In this document: piece after piece, positions 16,702-26,202 of the stretch | Position numbering within the stretch: the first letter of the stretch is position 1 | Layout of the letters: each line of letters begins with the position of its first letter | Source: Prevotellaceae bacterium UBA4359 | GTDB taxonomy: Bacteria; Bacteroidota; Bacteroidia; Bacteroidales; Bacteroidaceae | Reading direction: 5' to 3' | Length of the DNA stretch: 41,260 nt | NCBI GenBank assembly: GCA_002393555.1 | Contig: DGSP01000008.1 | Coordinates: 1 to 41,260 of the forward strand | Notes under the pieces: generated by a model | Database searches by the model: none | The model's input: only the letters and a program-made list of their open reading frames with translations | What the model was told of the DNA's origin: nothing | Made by a program: the position numbers and the translations under genes

Positions 16702-17325
16702 CTATTTTTGGATGGGGTATCTGCTGATGAACTTGTGGTAGAACAGCAGCAAGGCTACTATGCCGCACGAGATGGCTGCATCAGCAAAGTTGAAGATGGG
16801 GGAGAAAAACACACAATGTTCGCCCGAATAGAAGGGCATCCATGTGGGCATGTCCCACTCGATGAGCGGAAAGTAGAACATATCGACCACTTTTCCGTAA
16901 AGAAATTCGCCATAACCATAACCCCAAGGCTGAAACTCTGCCACTTGGGGGTAGGGAGGATTGTTGAAGATGAGTCCGTAGAAGAGGCAGTCGATAATAT
17001 TGCCTGCCGCACCTGCGGCAATGAGGGTGAGGCAGACAATATAACCGATTGGTCTCTTTTGCTTTATCTCATTGCAGATAAACCATCCAATGAGGCAAAC
17101 GGCTACCACTCGGAAAAGTGTGAGGAATAATTTTCCACCCCATAATTTCCATCCGAAGGCCATGCCCTCATTCTCCACAAAGAGAAGGCTGAACCATGGG
17201 GTGATTTCGATGCGTTCACCCAAATACATGCCCGTCTTGACATTGACCTTGATGATTTGGTCAATGACAAGAACGGTCATGAAGAGGATGATGGAAAGGA
17301 TGTATTTGTTCTTTCTCGACATCAT
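16702..17325 (-). CDS. lspA: Lipoprotein signal peptidase (signal peptidase II)
   Basis: This 207-residue inner-membrane aspartyl protease cuts the signal peptide from prolipoproteins. Membrane segments are seen near residues 10-27, 65-85, 93-113 and 178-197. The catalytic Asp residues are in GAAGNIIDCLFYG and FNFADAAISCG, and an N-terminal DQIIKV motif is also present. It is somewhat longer than the 160-170 residue average because of a periplasmic loop near 115-165 (YPQVAEFQPWGYGYGEFL), common in Bacteroidota. It starts 3 bases after ileS. Some related genomes carry a dksA-like gene between ileS and lspA; none is present here. Confidence 0.95.
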   Translation of the reverse strand: MMSRKNKYILSIILFMTVLVIDQIIKVNVKTGMYLGERIEITPWFSLLFVENEGMAFGWKLWGGKLFLTLFRVVAVCLIGWFICNEIKQKRPIGYIVCLTLIAAGAAGNIIDCLFYGLIFNNPPYPQVAEFQPWGYGYGEFLYGKVVDMFYFPLIEWDMPTWMPFYSGEHCVFFSPIFNFADAAISCGIVALLLFYHKFISRYPIQK

Positions 17326-17328
17326 GTG

Positions 17329-20300
17329 TCAGTCTTTCTCTACGGTGATGACGGCTTTGAAGTCGTCGAAGTCGATGGCTTCGCCAGTAGGGTTGCCAAG
17401 CATGATGGAGTTGGCCAGCACCTGAGCGGCGATGTTGTCCTTGAAGGAGTCGAAGACCGCTTGGGTTTCGGGGGTATCGGTGATGACCACACGGATACGG
17501 TCGGTAATCTCGAATCCCTGTGACTTGCGAAGACCTTGTATCTGCTTGATGATTTTTCGGCTGTTGCCTTCATTCTTCAGGGCAGGGGTGATGGTGATGT
17601 CAAGTGCCACGGTGGTGGTGCCTTCGTTGGCCACGCTCCATCCAGGAATATCTTGCGACATGATATCCACATCGGCCAGTTCAATCACGGCTTCCTGTCC
17701 TTCGGCTTGCAGCGTCACTTGTCCGTTGACTTCGAGTTCTGCAATTTGTGCCTGCGACATGGCTGTGACAGCGTTGCTTACTGCCTTCATCATCTTGCCA
17801 AACTTCTTGCCCATTACACGGAAGTTACACTTCACATTCTTCACCAGCATCTTACCGTCCATCAGTTGCAAGTCTTTCACGTTCAGTTCTTTCGTGATGA
17901 TGTCCTTCATGCGCTCAATGCGACCGCTGAACACGGCATCGGTATCGGGGATGGCGATAGATTGGAGTGCTTGAATCACAGGAATCTTTACTTTCTTGCG
18001 GATGGAAAGTCCCATCGAGGTCACCTTCATGGCTGCCTCCATTGCTGCTTCCAGTTCGGTGTCGATGTAGGCAGCGTCGTAGGTGGGGAACTTGGCCAGA
18101 TGCACACTTGTAGAACGGTCTTTGCCTGTTGCGCTGTTGAGGTCGCGGAAAAGTTGGTCGGCGTAGAAAGGTGCAATCGGTGCTATCAGTCGGCTCAGCG
18201 TGTCGAGACAGGTGTAGAGCGTCTGATAAGCCGAGAGTTTATCAGTTGTCATCTCACCGCCCCAGAAACGGGGTTTGTTCAAACGGATGTACCAGTTGGA
18301 AAGGTTGTCGATGACGAATGACTGAATCAGACGGCCAGCAGGCGTTGGGTCATAGTCTTCAAGATAAGTCTGCACATTCTTCACCAGTGTGTTCAGTTCA
18401 GAGAGCAACCAACGGTCGAAGTCTGGACGCTCTGCGTAAGGGATGTCTGCTTCCTTGTAGTCGAAGCCATCCACGTTGGCATACATCGTGAAGAACGAAT
18501 AAGCCTGTTGCAGTTTGATGAAGAACTGGCTCGTCACTTCCTTCACGCCTTCGGGGTCGAACGAGAGGTTGTCCCAAGGCGAGGAGTTGGTAATCATGTA
18601 CCAACGCACGGCATCTGCGCCATATGTGCCGATGCACTCGAAGGGGTTGATGACATTGCCCAGACGCTTCGACATCTTGATGCCGTTCTTGTCGAGCACA
18701 AGTCCGTTGGAAATCACGGCTTTGTAAGCCACCGAGTCGAACACCATCGTGGCGATAGCATGGAGTGTGAAGAACCAGCCGCGTGTCTGGTCAACACCCT
18801 CTGCGATGAAATCGGCAGGGTAGGCAATGCCCTTGTCAATCAGTTCCTTGTTTTCAAACGGATAGTGAACCTGTGCGTATGGCATGGCACCCGAATCAAA
18901 CCACACATCAATGAGGTCGAGTTCGCGTGTGAGCACATTGCCCTTGTCCGACACCAGTTTGATGTCATCTACATAAGGACGGTGCAGGTCTATCTTATCG
19001 TAGTTCTCCTGACTCATGTCGCCAGGCACAAAACCTTTCTCCTTTAATGGGTTCGATGCCATCACTCCTGCAGCCACAGCCTTCTCAATCTCGTTGTAGA
19101 GTTCTTCCACGCTGCCGATGCACACTTCCTCGCGAGTGTCGCGGTTGCGCCAGATGGGCAGTGGAGTACCCCAGTAGCGAGAGCGCGAGAGGTTCCAGTC
19201 GTTGAGGTTCTCGAGCCACTTGCCGAAACGTCCCGTACCTGTACTTTCTGGTTTCCACTGGATTGTCTTGTTCAGTTCAAACATGCGGTCTTTCTTCGCC
19301 GTTGATTTGATGAACCAAGAATCGAGCGGATAGTAGAGCACGGGTTTATCAGTGCGCCAGCAGTGGGGGTAGTTGTGTACGTGCTTCTCAATCTTGAAAG
19401 CGGTGCCTTCTTCTTTCATCTCCAGACACAGTACCACATTCAGGTCCATGTCCTTGTTGGCTGCTTTCTCGTCATACTTGCCTCCTTGGTTGTATTTGGG
19501 AGCGTAGGCGTTCTTGACGAAGTCTCCGCTATGCTTCCAATAACTCTCGTTGACACAAAGGCTTACGAACTCTTCGTTCATGTCGTCCTTCACGAAGTAC
19601 TTACCCGTGAAATCTACCATCGGACGTGTGTCGCCTGCCTTGTCGATGACGAAGAGTGAGGGGATGCCTGCATCTTTGGCCACTTTGGCATCATCGGCAC
19701 CAAATGTAGGAGCGATGTGTACGATGCCCGTACCATCCTCAGTCGTCACATAGTCGCCAGGGATGACACGGAAAGCCTCTGCTTCCTTCACCACCACCTT
19801 GTTGTCTTCCAGCGCACAAGGCTTCACCCAAGGCATCAGTTGCTGGTAGTGCAGACCCACGAGGTCAGTTCCCTTGCCGCGCCAGAGGATTTCGAGTGGC
19901 TTCTCATTGCCTTCCTCGTCCTTTTCTGCCTGGAAGTAGGCGGACAGACGGCTTTCTGCCAAAATGTAGATAGCCTCTTCACCGCTATAAGGGTTCTTGC
20001 CCTTCACCGCCACGTAGTCAATCTTGGGACCTACGCAGAGAGCGGTGTTAGATGGGAGTGTCCAAGGGGTGGTTGTCCATGCGAGGATGTAGGTATTCAA
20101 GTCGTGAGGCATCTCGTTCAGCAATTCGCCTTTGCCTTTCAGCCCTTCGCATACATCTTTCACGAGGAACTGTGCGGTCACCGTCGTGTCCTTCACATCG
20201 CGGTAGCAACCGGGCTGGTTCAGTTCGTGGCTGGAAAGGCCCGTTCCGGCAGCAGGAGAGTAGGGCTGGATGGTGTAGCCCTTGTAGAGGAGTCCCTTCT

Positions 20301-20802
20301 GATAGAGTTGCTTGAGCAGATACCAGAGTGTTTCGATGTATTTGTTGTCGTAGGTGATGTAAGGGTGTTCCAAATCCACCCAATAACCCATCTTGTCGGT
20401 GAGTTCTGTCCATTCGTTGGTGTACATCATCACGTTCTTGCGGCAAGCGTCGTTGTAGTCGTCCACGCTGATTTTCTTGCCTATGTCTTCCTTTGTGATG
20501 CCCAGCGACTTCTCCACGCTCAGTTCAACAGGCAGTCCATGGGTGTCCCATCCAGCCTTACGCTTCACTTGGAAGCCTTGCATCGTCTTGTATCTGAGAA
20601 ATATATCTTTAATTGTTCTGCCCATCACATGGTGGATGCCGGGATGACCGTTGGCTGATGGGGGACCTTCAAAGAAGATGAATTGAGGACAGCCTTCACG
20701 CTCCTCAATGCTCTTGTGGAATGTGTCTTCTGCGTTCCATTGTTCCAGAACCTCCTTGTTCACATCGGCGAGGTTCAGTTTTGTGCGTTCTGTAAATTTC
20801 AT
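17329..20802 (-). CDS. ileS: Isoleucine-tRNA ligase
   Basis: This 1157-residue class I synthetase charges tRNA-Ile. The HIGH-type signature is GHPGIHH at 52-58 in GPPSANGHPGIHH, and KMSKR is at 709-713. The editing (CP1) domain lies about 190-420, where AWTTTPWTLPSNTALCVG is typical, and the C-terminal part holds the anticodon-binding domain. The upstream extension of the reading frame to 20931 runs inside pyrI in another frame, so the Met at 20802 (MKFTERTKLN) is taken. Its ATG overlaps the pyrI stop (TAATG), which points to coupled translation. The operon order is pyrB-pyrI-ileS-lspA. Confidence 0.97.
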   Translation of the reverse strand: MKFTERTKLNLADVNKEVLEQWNAEDTFHKSIEEREGCPQFIFFEGPPSANGHPGIHHVMGRTIKDIFLRYKTMQGFQVKRKAGWDTHGLPVELSVEKSLGITKEDIGKKISVDDYNDACRKNVMMYTNEWTELTDKMGYWVDLEHPYITYDNKYIETLWYLLKQLYQKGLLYKGYTIQPYSPAAGTGLSSHELNQPGCYRDVKDTTVTAQFLVKDVCEGLKGKGELLNEMPHDLNTYILAWTTTPWTLPSNTALCVGPKIDYVAVKGKNPYSGEEAIYILAESRLSAYFQAEKDEEGNEKPLEILWRGKGTDLVGLHYQQLMPWVKPCALEDNKVVVKEAEAFRVIPGDYVTTEDGTGIVHIAPTFGADDAKVAKDAGIPSLFVIDKAGDTRPMVDFTGKYFVKDDMNEEFVSLCVNESYWKHSGDFVKNAYAPKYNQGGKYDEKAANKDMDLNVVLCLEMKEEGTAFKIEKHVHNYPHCWRTDKPVLYYPLDSWFIKSTAKKDRMFELNKTIQWKPESTGTGRFGKWLENLNDWNLSRSRYWGTPLPIWRNRDTREEVCIGSVEELYNEIEKAVAAGVMASNPLKEKGFVPGDMSQENYDKIDLHRPYVDDIKLVSDKGNVLTRELDLIDVWFDSGAMPYAQVHYPFENKELIDKGIAYPADFIAEGVDQTRGWFFTLHAIATMVFDSVAYKAVISNGLVLDKNGIKMSKRLGNVINPFECIGTYGADAVRWYMITNSSPWDNLSFDPEGVKEVTSQFFIKLQQAYSFFTMYANVDGFDYKEADIPYAERPDFDRWLLSELNTLVKNVQTYLEDYDPTPAGRLIQSFVIDNLSNWYIRLNKPRFWGGEMTTDKLSAYQTLYTCLDTLSRLIAPIAPFYADQLFRDLNSATGKDRSTSVHLAKFPTYDAAYIDTELEAAMEAAMKVTSMGLSIRKKVKIPVIQALQSIAIPDTDAVFSGRIERMKDIITKELNVKDLQLMDGKMLVKNVKCNFRVMGKKFGKMMKAVSNAVTAMSQAQIAELEVNGQVTLQAEGQEAVIELADVDIMSQDIPGWSVANEGTTTVALDITITPALKNEGNSRKIIKQIQGLRKSQGFEITDRIRVVITDTPETQAVFDSFKDNIAAQVLANSIMLGNPTGEAIDFDDFKAVITVEKD

Positions 20803-21251
20803 TATTTCAGTTTGATATCTTTCAGTTTCTGTTCTTTTCCGCAGTAGCGGCATTTGAGCGTATCCATGTCCTTGCGATAGAATACCGTTTTCATCGGTTC
20901 GTTGTTGGTGATGCACACGGGGTTGGCGCACTTGACAATGTTGGTCAACTCTTCGGGCAGGGTCACCTCACGCTTCTCAGCCACCTCATAGTTGCGAATG
21001 ACGGTCAGGCGAATGTTGGGACACAGTACGGCGAGTTTGCTGATTTCAGCCTCGCTGAAGAATTTACCAGCAATCTTGATAATGCCTTTCTTGCCCATCA
21101 CCTGGCTTTCGAGATTATTGCCGATGAGTACGGGTTCTGTACACATTTCCAGTTGCAGGAGTTGTGCCACCGTGAAAAGTTTGTCTGTGGGTATGTGGTC
21201 AATCACTGAACCGTTCTCAAGTGCTGCGACCAGTTTCTGTTGCTTTTCCAT
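20802..21251 (-). CDS. pyrI: Aspartate carbamoyltransferase regulatory chain
   Basis: The 149-residue protein has an N-terminal allosteric nucleotide-binding domain (about 1-95, with NGSVIDHIPTDK and LLQLEM) and a C-terminal zinc domain. The four zinc cysteines are in CANPVC and CRYC, about residues 113-141. With PyrB it forms the ATCase holoenzyme controlled by CTP and ATP. It begins 2 bases after pyrB stops. The family is certain from these blocks. Confidence 0.97.
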   Translation of the reverse strand: MEKQQKLVAALENGSVIDHIPTDKLFTVAQLLQLEMCTEPVLIGNNLESQVMGKKGIIKIAGKFFSEAEISKLAVLCPNIRLTVIRNYEVAEKREVTLPEELTNIVKCANPVCITNNEPMKTVFYRKDMDTLKCRYCGKEQKLKDIKLK

Positions 21252-21253
21252 AT

Positions 21254-22201
21254 TCAGTCAATGATTGTTTTGTCGTTCTTGATTTCGTCGAGTGTGATGC
21301 CCAGCACGTCGCAGATGAGTGCCTCGCGTGCATAGAGTCCGTTCTGCGCCTGCTCGAAATAGTAGGCATGTTTTGAGTCGTCCACGTCATACTCAATCTC
21401 GTTTACACGGGGCAGGGGATGCAAGATTTTCATGTTTTCCTTTGCCTTGCCCAGCATGTTGGCTTTTAGGATGTAGGCATCCTTCACACGTTCATACTCC
21501 ATCAGGTCGGTGAACCTCTCGCGCTGCACACGGGTCATGTAGAGGATGTCGGCATCGGCAATGGTGTCCTCCGTGAAGTCCTGCTGCTCAATGTACTTGA
21601 TGCCTTCCTGCTGACAGTAGAGTTTGTATTCCTCGGGCATTTCCAGTTCTTTGGGCGCGATGAAGTGGAAGGTGGGGTTGTACTTGCGCATCGACATGAG
21701 GAGTGAATGTACGGTGCGGCCATACTTCAAATCTCCCACCATGTAGATGTTTAGGTTCTCCAGCGTGTCTTGTGTCTTGTAGATGGAATAGAGGTCGAGC
21801 ATCGTCTGCGAGGGGTGCAGATTCGAGCCGTCGCCTGCATTGATGATGGGCACGTCGGTCACCTCGCTGGCATAGAGTGCTGCACCCTCCAACTTGTGGC
21901 GCATCACAATCACATCGGCATAGTTGCTCACCATCTTGATGGTATCCTTCAGCGTTTCGCCCTTTGACGAACTCGTTACCTTCGGGTCGGTAAAGCCAAT
22001 CACTCTGGCTCCTAATCGGTTGGCCGCTGTCTCAAACGACAACCTTGTTCTTGTACTTGGCTCAAAAAAGAGGGTGGCGACCACCTTCCCCTTCAGCAGT
22101 TGGCGGTTTGGGTGGGCCTCAAATTCAGTTGCCATGTCCAACAGATACTGAATCTTTTCCTTCCCGTAGTTGGCAATCGATACAATGCTCCTATTTTCCA
22201 T
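21254..22201 (-). CDS. pyrB: Aspartate carbamoyltransferase catalytic chain
   Basis: The 315-residue enzyme joins carbamoyl phosphate and aspartate, the committed step of pyrimidine synthesis. Visible motifs are the carbamoyl-phosphate loop FFEPSTRTRLSFE (about 45-57), DGSNLHPSQTMLDLYSI, and HPLPRVNEI near the C-terminus. The frame is open to 22237, but the Met at 22201 (MENRSIVSIANY) gives normal length and lies downstream of the likely promoter -7 element. First gene of a six-gene leftward operon with pyrI, ileS, lspA, the DUF4296 gene and a small gene. Confidence 0.97.
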   Translation of the reverse strand: MENRSIVSIANYGKEKIQYLLDMATEFEAHPNRQLLKGKVVATLFFEPSTRTRLSFETAANRLGARVIGFTDPKVTSSSKGETLKDTIKMVSNYADVIVMRHKLEGAALYASEVTDVPIINAGDGSNLHPSQTMLDLYSIYKTQDTLENLNIYMVGDLKYGRTVHSLLMSMRKYNPTFHFIAPKELEMPEEYKLYCQQEGIKYIEQQDFTEDTIADADILYMTRVQRERFTDLMEYERVKDAYILKANMLGKAKENMKILHPLPRVNEIEYDVDDSKHAYYFEQAQNGLYAREALICDVLGITLDEIKNDKTIID

Positions 22202-22234
22202 ATCGTTATTCGTTATGAGTCTAAAAAAATCATG

Positions 22235-22242
22235 CAAAGTTA
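22235..22242 (-). promoter_or_regulatory. -7 promoter element of the pyrB operon
   Basis: TAACTTTG on the minus strand, 34 bases before the pyrB start. No well-placed TTTG was found at -33. Confidence 0.5.
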
Positions 22243-22328
22243 CGAAAAAAATACAAATCAGTAAGAGGTAGGGGAAAATAAACTATTCAGTAAAGCCTAA
22301 AAAGTTCCGTTTGCCCAATACTTTGTGC

Positions 22329-22353
22329 AAAAAAGTGATTTCTCCAGTCACTT
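22329..22353 (-). terminator. Possible terminator of the OMP-TPR-lptC operon
   Basis: On the minus strand AAGTGA and TCACTT (22348-22353, 22333-22338) pair around a 9-base loop, and a run of six T residues overlaps the 3' end. The stem is short, and it lies 213 bases past lptC. The 364-base gap 22202-22565 otherwise holds the pyrB promoter element and a 23-bp-period repeat; no gene is seen. Confidence 0.4.
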
Positions 22354-22438
22354 CTTCCGTCCTCGGCGGACTCACGAAAATGCCACTTGGGGGAGAACGG
22401 AATAGCCACTCCAACCATACCCTCACTTTTCCCCTACA

Positions 22439-22530
22439 TGCAACGCCGTTGTGCATTCAAATTGTCTTCCACTCCAATTGCAAATTGTATGCCGTTCCTA
22501 TTGTAATTTGTACGACGTTTTATATATGGC
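22439..22530. repeat. Four degenerate 23-bp-period repeats
   Basis: Dividing 22439-22530 into 23-base units (starts 22439, 22462, 22485, 22508) aligns TTGTAnG-nCGTT in the left part and ATTGnAA-like text in the right part; unit two is most diverged. The same unit occurs at 40842-40956. Confidence 0.7.
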
Positions 22531-22565
22531 CGTGTCTTTTCTCTTGGCTGACGAAGGAAATCTGG

Positions 22566-23189
22566 TTAGAGGCTGTCTTGTTGTGCCATGATGGCAGGGT
22601 CTGGCTGTGGTGTGGGGGCGTTGTCTTCGAGCGGGAACTGGCCTTTGGAGGAATGGATGATGTAGTCAGTCATCTGTTCGTTGCTGCTGAAGTCGTAGCC
22701 CGAAAGTTTTCGTGTTTCGCCATCTATTTCCATGTAGGCAGAGGAATAGACACGGTGGGCTCGCTGGTCCCAGAAGAGTAGGGAGGTTTTGAAAGTTTCA
22801 CCTTTCATATTCTTGACAAGGACACGTCCACGCAGTTCCCAGAGGTTTTGCTGATTATAGAAATAGGCGGTGTCGCAGGAGATATATGCATCCACCAAAT
22901 AAGATTCATTGAAACGTTCGATAAAGAGTCCTTTTTCAAAAGACCAGTGAGGAGGCATTTTTTTGTCATAGATGAGCCATTCCTCTGCTATCATCTTATA
23001 GCGGATGATGCCCGAGTCGCTGATGAGAGTACTTACGCCGAGGGTTGTGAGCATCGGGACCGAGTCACGCACTCCAATGTTGGGGCCTATCTTCTTGTCA
23101 CTATCGTCACATGAAAGGAGCAATAGCATTGCAGCAGCCGAAAAGACTGCTGCAATGCTAAATGTGCGTGTGACTCGGTTCGATAACAT
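22566..23189 (-). CDS. lptC: LPS export periplasmic protein LptC
   Basis: The 207-residue protein has an N-terminal lipoprotein signal or anchor (MLLLLSC, Cys 27) and a beta-jellyroll body that matches LptC: VSTLISDSGIIRYKMIAEEW, PHWSFEKGLFIERF, then paired strands ending with LSGYDFSSNEQM. LptC carries lipopolysaccharide from the LptBFG transporter to LptA. Bacteroidota LptC is often a lipoprotein, as here. It is the third gene after an outer-membrane protein and a TPR protein. A possible terminator lies downstream. An LptF/LptG permease gene occurs about 4 kb away but in a different operon. Confidence 0.9.
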   Translation of the reverse strand: MLSNRVTRTFSIAAVFSAAAMLLLLSCDDSDKKIGPNIGVRDSVPMLTTLGVSTLISDSGIIRYKMIAEEWLIYDKKMPPHWSFEKGLFIERFNESYLVDAYISCDTAYFYNQQNLWELRGRVLVKNMKGETFKTSLLFWDQRAHRVYSSAYMEIDGETRKLSGYDFSSNEQMTDYIIHSSKGQFPLEDNAPTPQPDPAIMAQQDSL

Positions 23190-23216
23190 GTCGTGATGCT
23201 AATGATGAACTTCTGA

Positions 23217-24671
23217 TTATCTGAGACGCAGAGTAGTTGTTTCGCCTGCTACGCTAACAACCTGGCCAGCCTTGATGCCTGCAAAGAAAGCCTCAGACTT
23301 GGGATAAAAATGTGCGGCATAGCCAGCAGCAGCACGGTTGGCCCTGGCTGCAGAAGCAGGGTCAACGGCTTTGGCCTTGTTGCAGTAGTCGTAGGCGAGG
23401 CAGTAATACTTACTTCTTTCGAGGTGGTCGCCAGAAGCGGAACGTGCAATACAACTGGCCTGCAGCAAGTATGCTCCACCGTTAGAGGGATTGAGAGAGA
23501 GGGTCTTGCGGCAGTAAGCACGGCACTGTCCGAGATTGCCTTTCTTGTACATGAGGGCTGCTACGATGTAGGAATATTTCGCTTTCTTAGCGTTGTCCGA
23601 TTCCAGACTAAGTGCTTCGTCGAAATATTTGATGGCACCGTTAATGTCGCCATCTTTCAGCAGTTTTGAAGCCTTACCAATGGCAGCCTGTGGGGTCTTG
23701 TTGATTTGATAAGCATAGTCGGCTGCTACATAGTATATGTTAGACTTGTCGCACTCAAAGTTGTTGAGGATGGCCAGCACGGAGTTGAGGTACTGAAGGT
23801 TGTCCTTGTTGGCTTCGACCTGAGCGCCATAAATCTTTTCGAGGGCATCGCAATCGGCTGCACCAGAGGCTACGAAGAGGTCGTTGGCCTTATTCTGTAC
23901 AGGTTGATAGTTGTCGATGATTTTTTGGGCTTCAGGAGAGAGAACGACTTGTTCCACCCATTTGGTCGAGTCCTCAGAATCTGGGTCAGCAGGAATCGTC
24001 TCAGATGGATATTCCTTGGCCTGGTCGAGCAGGCGGTCGCAAATATCGTTTGTGTTCATGTAGTCCTGGATGAAGTCCTGGCGGATGTCGATGTTGTCCT
24101 TGTTCTGAAGGAAGCGATTGTAGGAACACTCGATGAATCCGAAGAGGACAAAGCCCTCGGTGTTGGGACCCATGTCATCGATGCCTTCCTTGAACATTTT
24201 GTAGGCTACGTTGTTGTCCATCTGTGGGCAATAGTAGTAGTAGTCGTATGCCTTGCGGCAGATGATGTTGCCTTTGGTCGAAGTTGTTTTTGGGGTGGCA
24301 AAAGAGTTGAGTGCGTCAAGGTTCTTTAAGCGCTGGTCATAGATGTTCATGAGTTTGTCGAAGTATTCCTTCTTCTTGGCGGCATCAGTCTCTTTCGAGA
24401 TGAGATTCTCAAAAATCCATGCACCGTCGGTATAGACACGAATCTGTGCAAGCGGTGCTTTGGTGAAGACGAACTCCCAAGGTTCAATGGCTTCTGCAAA
24501 GTTGTTAGTTTTGAAAGCATCACGATAGAGGCTGATGCTTTGGAGTACCTCTGCACTATCAGGGTTGTTGGCCAGGCGGTCGTTGATAGTCGTTCCGCTA
24601 AGGTTTTGAGCAGATGCGACAACACTGGCAAAAGTGAGGGCACATGCAAATAAAATCTTCTTCATAATCAA
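23217..24671 (-). CDS. Secreted TPR-repeat protein
   Basis: The 484-residue protein has a signal peptide ending near ASAQ (residue 22). Helical repeats of TPR type run through the rest: the clearest are about 330-365 (AIGKASKLLKDGDINGAIKYFDEALSL region) and 365-400 (YSYIVAALMYKKGNLGQCRAYC region). A basic C-terminal tail ends LRLR. It is probably periplasmic and acts as a protein-binding scaffold; the partner is not visible. It lies between an outer-membrane barrel gene and lptC with gaps of 47 and 27 bases, so all three are likely made together, perhaps for envelope building. The start may be Met 3. Confidence 0.85.
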   Translation of the reverse strand: MIMKKILFACALTFASVVASAQNLSGTTINDRLANNPDSAEVLQSISLYRDAFKTNNFAEAIEPWEFVFTKAPLAQIRVYTDGAWIFENLISKETDAAKKKEYFDKLMNIYDQRLKNLDALNSFATPKTTSTKGNIICRKAYDYYYYCPQMDNNVAYKMFKEGIDDMGPNTEGFVLFGFIECSYNRFLQNKDNIDIRQDFIQDYMNTNDICDRLLDQAKEYPSETIPADPDSEDSTKWVEQVVLSPEAQKIIDNYQPVQNKANDLFVASGAADCDALEKIYGAQVEANKDNLQYLNSVLAILNNFECDKSNIYYVAADYAYQINKTPQAAIGKASKLLKDGDINGAIKYFDEALSLESDNAKKAKYSYIVAALMYKKGNLGQCRAYCRKTLSLNPSNGGAYLLQASCIARSASGDHLERSKYYCLAYDYCNKAKAVDPASAARANRAAAGYAAHFYPKSEAFFAGIKAGQVVSVAGETTTLRLR

Positions 24672-24718
24672 TTTTTTGTAAATGTTTCTATAATTCTTTT
24701 ATATGGTCGATATAATCT

Positions 24719-26077
24719 TTACTGTACTTTCCATTTTTGGAACCAGCGTTCGCTAAATGTTACTCCGAGACATAGGCGGAAGTAATTCTCGGTAAGTGTA
24801 CTCTTCTGACTGGTCATGGCGTTCAGATAGGGTATATTCGTGTGTACCCATTGTACGGCCACATTTATTTTATGACTGGTTCTGTACATATTGTTGTTAG
24901 ACAGAGGAAGAGACACACCTGCTGATACACCTATCTCGGATGGTTTCTTGGTAACGGTTCCCGTGATGTCAGCCTTGGCGTATGTTTGAGCATAGTAACC
25001 GCCTAATTTGTAACTGCATCTGCTGAAGAAATGATTGGAAAATTCGTTAGGTGTCCAGTCCATACCTACAGCCACTTTCACACGGTCGTTTAATTGGCCC
25101 TTGGTCGATGAATAGACATCGGAATGACCTGTGTCGGAACTGCTGGAGATACCCGTCTGCTGATTGGGAAATTTACACAATGACCATTTCTGAAGTTCGA
25201 AATCTACTCCTACACGCAGTTTGTTGGTGTGATAGTAAGTGAAACCAGCAGAAATGCTTGTTGGCAGTTGAAAAGCATGCTTGATGGTGTCGTTTGTCTC
25301 GTTCTCCACCGTTGTGCTGTTCATTGTTCTTGTGATGCGGAAAGCATCGTTGTCTGTTTTATGCCCCAAGGTGTAAGTACCGCCAATGACCAGTTTATCT
25401 TTTTTCCCGAGTGGTTGGATGTATTGTAGGCCTCCTTGAATGCTATAGGTGCTGATGTCAGCCTTGTAGATGCGTGACATGCTGAAAGCCGAAGATTCGC
25501 TGAACGACATGGCCATGTTGTGTGTGTAGTCACCCCATATATATGAAACATTCAGACCGATGCTTATGGGCTTGAAAGGCTGCCATCCCATACCCAAGGT
25601 GAGTTCACGCAATCCACCATCTCCGTTGAATGTGTAGGTCGATTTTATGTCCTCATTGTTTGGGAGGCTTTCGCTGGAAGAAGAGAAGTTGTACTTGATG
25701 TTGGTGATGGGCATCAGCCCTATTGTCACACCTACATGTTTGAAAGCCCGGAACTGGAAAGCGAAATAGTCAAAACTACTGTTACGTATGTTCTGCTGCA
25801 AGTTCCCCATCTTGTAGTTTCCGTTCTGTAGCGAGATGCCCATGTCGAAAAGTGCTGTGAGAGAATCAACAGCAGAGTAAGATGCAGGGTTCGCAATGTT
25901 GATTTGCTGGCCGTTGCGGAATCCTTGTGCCACACCTCCCATGCCCTTGTTGAATCCCAAAGCACGTTCCGACTGTATGCCGAAGCCATAGCGGGAATAA
26001 GGGGTGTTGATGCCATTCTGGGCACAGAGTGCCGTTGCGAACACAGTAGATATGATGATTGAAAGAATCTTCTTCAT
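24719..26077 (-). CDS. Outer-membrane beta-barrel protein (FadL/PorV-like)
   Basis: The 452-residue product has a signal peptide cut near CAQN (about residue 19) and a mature N-terminus NGINTPYSRYGFG, then GMGGVAQGFRNGQQINIANPASY, which resembles the N-terminal hatch of FadL-type barrels (NPAS motif). The remainder alternates strands with many aromatic residues and ends in a short basic WFQKWKVQ. It may move hydrophobic molecules or serve in envelope assembly; no substrate can be given. It is the first gene of the operon with the TPR protein and lptC and has a good promoter. Confidence 0.8.
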   Translation of the reverse strand: MKKILSIIISTVFATALCAQNGINTPYSRYGFGIQSERALGFNKGMGGVAQGFRNGQQINIANPASYSAVDSLTALFDMGISLQNGNYKMGNLQQNIRNSSFDYFAFQFRAFKHVGVTIGLMPITNIKYNFSSSSESLPNNEDIKSTYTFNGDGGLRELTLGMGWQPFKPISIGLNVSYIWGDYTHNMAMSFSESSAFSMSRIYKADISTYSIQGGLQYIQPLGKKDKLVIGGTYTLGHKTDNDAFRITRTMNSTTVENETNDTIKHAFQLPTSISAGFTYYHTNKLRVGVDFELQKWSLCKFPNQQTGISSSSDTGHSDVYSSTKGQLNDRVKVAVGMDWTPNEFSNHFFSRCSYKLGGYYAQTYAKADITGTVTKKPSEIGVSAGVSLPLSNNNMYRTSHKINVAVQWVHTNIPYLNAMTSQKSTLTENYFRLCLGVTFSERWFQKWKVQ

Positions 26078-26111
26078 TGTACTTTTATTGTGGAAAAGTA
26101 TTTTTTCGGTG

Positions 26112-26143
26112 CAAAATTACGCCTTTTTATGGAGTTCTTCAAA
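26112..26143 (-). promoter_or_regulatory. Promoter of the OMP-TPR-lptC operon
   Basis: On the minus strand TTTG (26140-26143), exactly 20 bases, then TAATTTTG (26112-26119): a full match to the Bacteroidota pattern, 34 bases before the start. Confidence 0.8.
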
Positions 26144-26202
26144 AAAAACCTTTTTTAAGCGAGTTAAAAAAACTGAAAGCGTGGCATTGAAGTCGGTATT
26201 GA

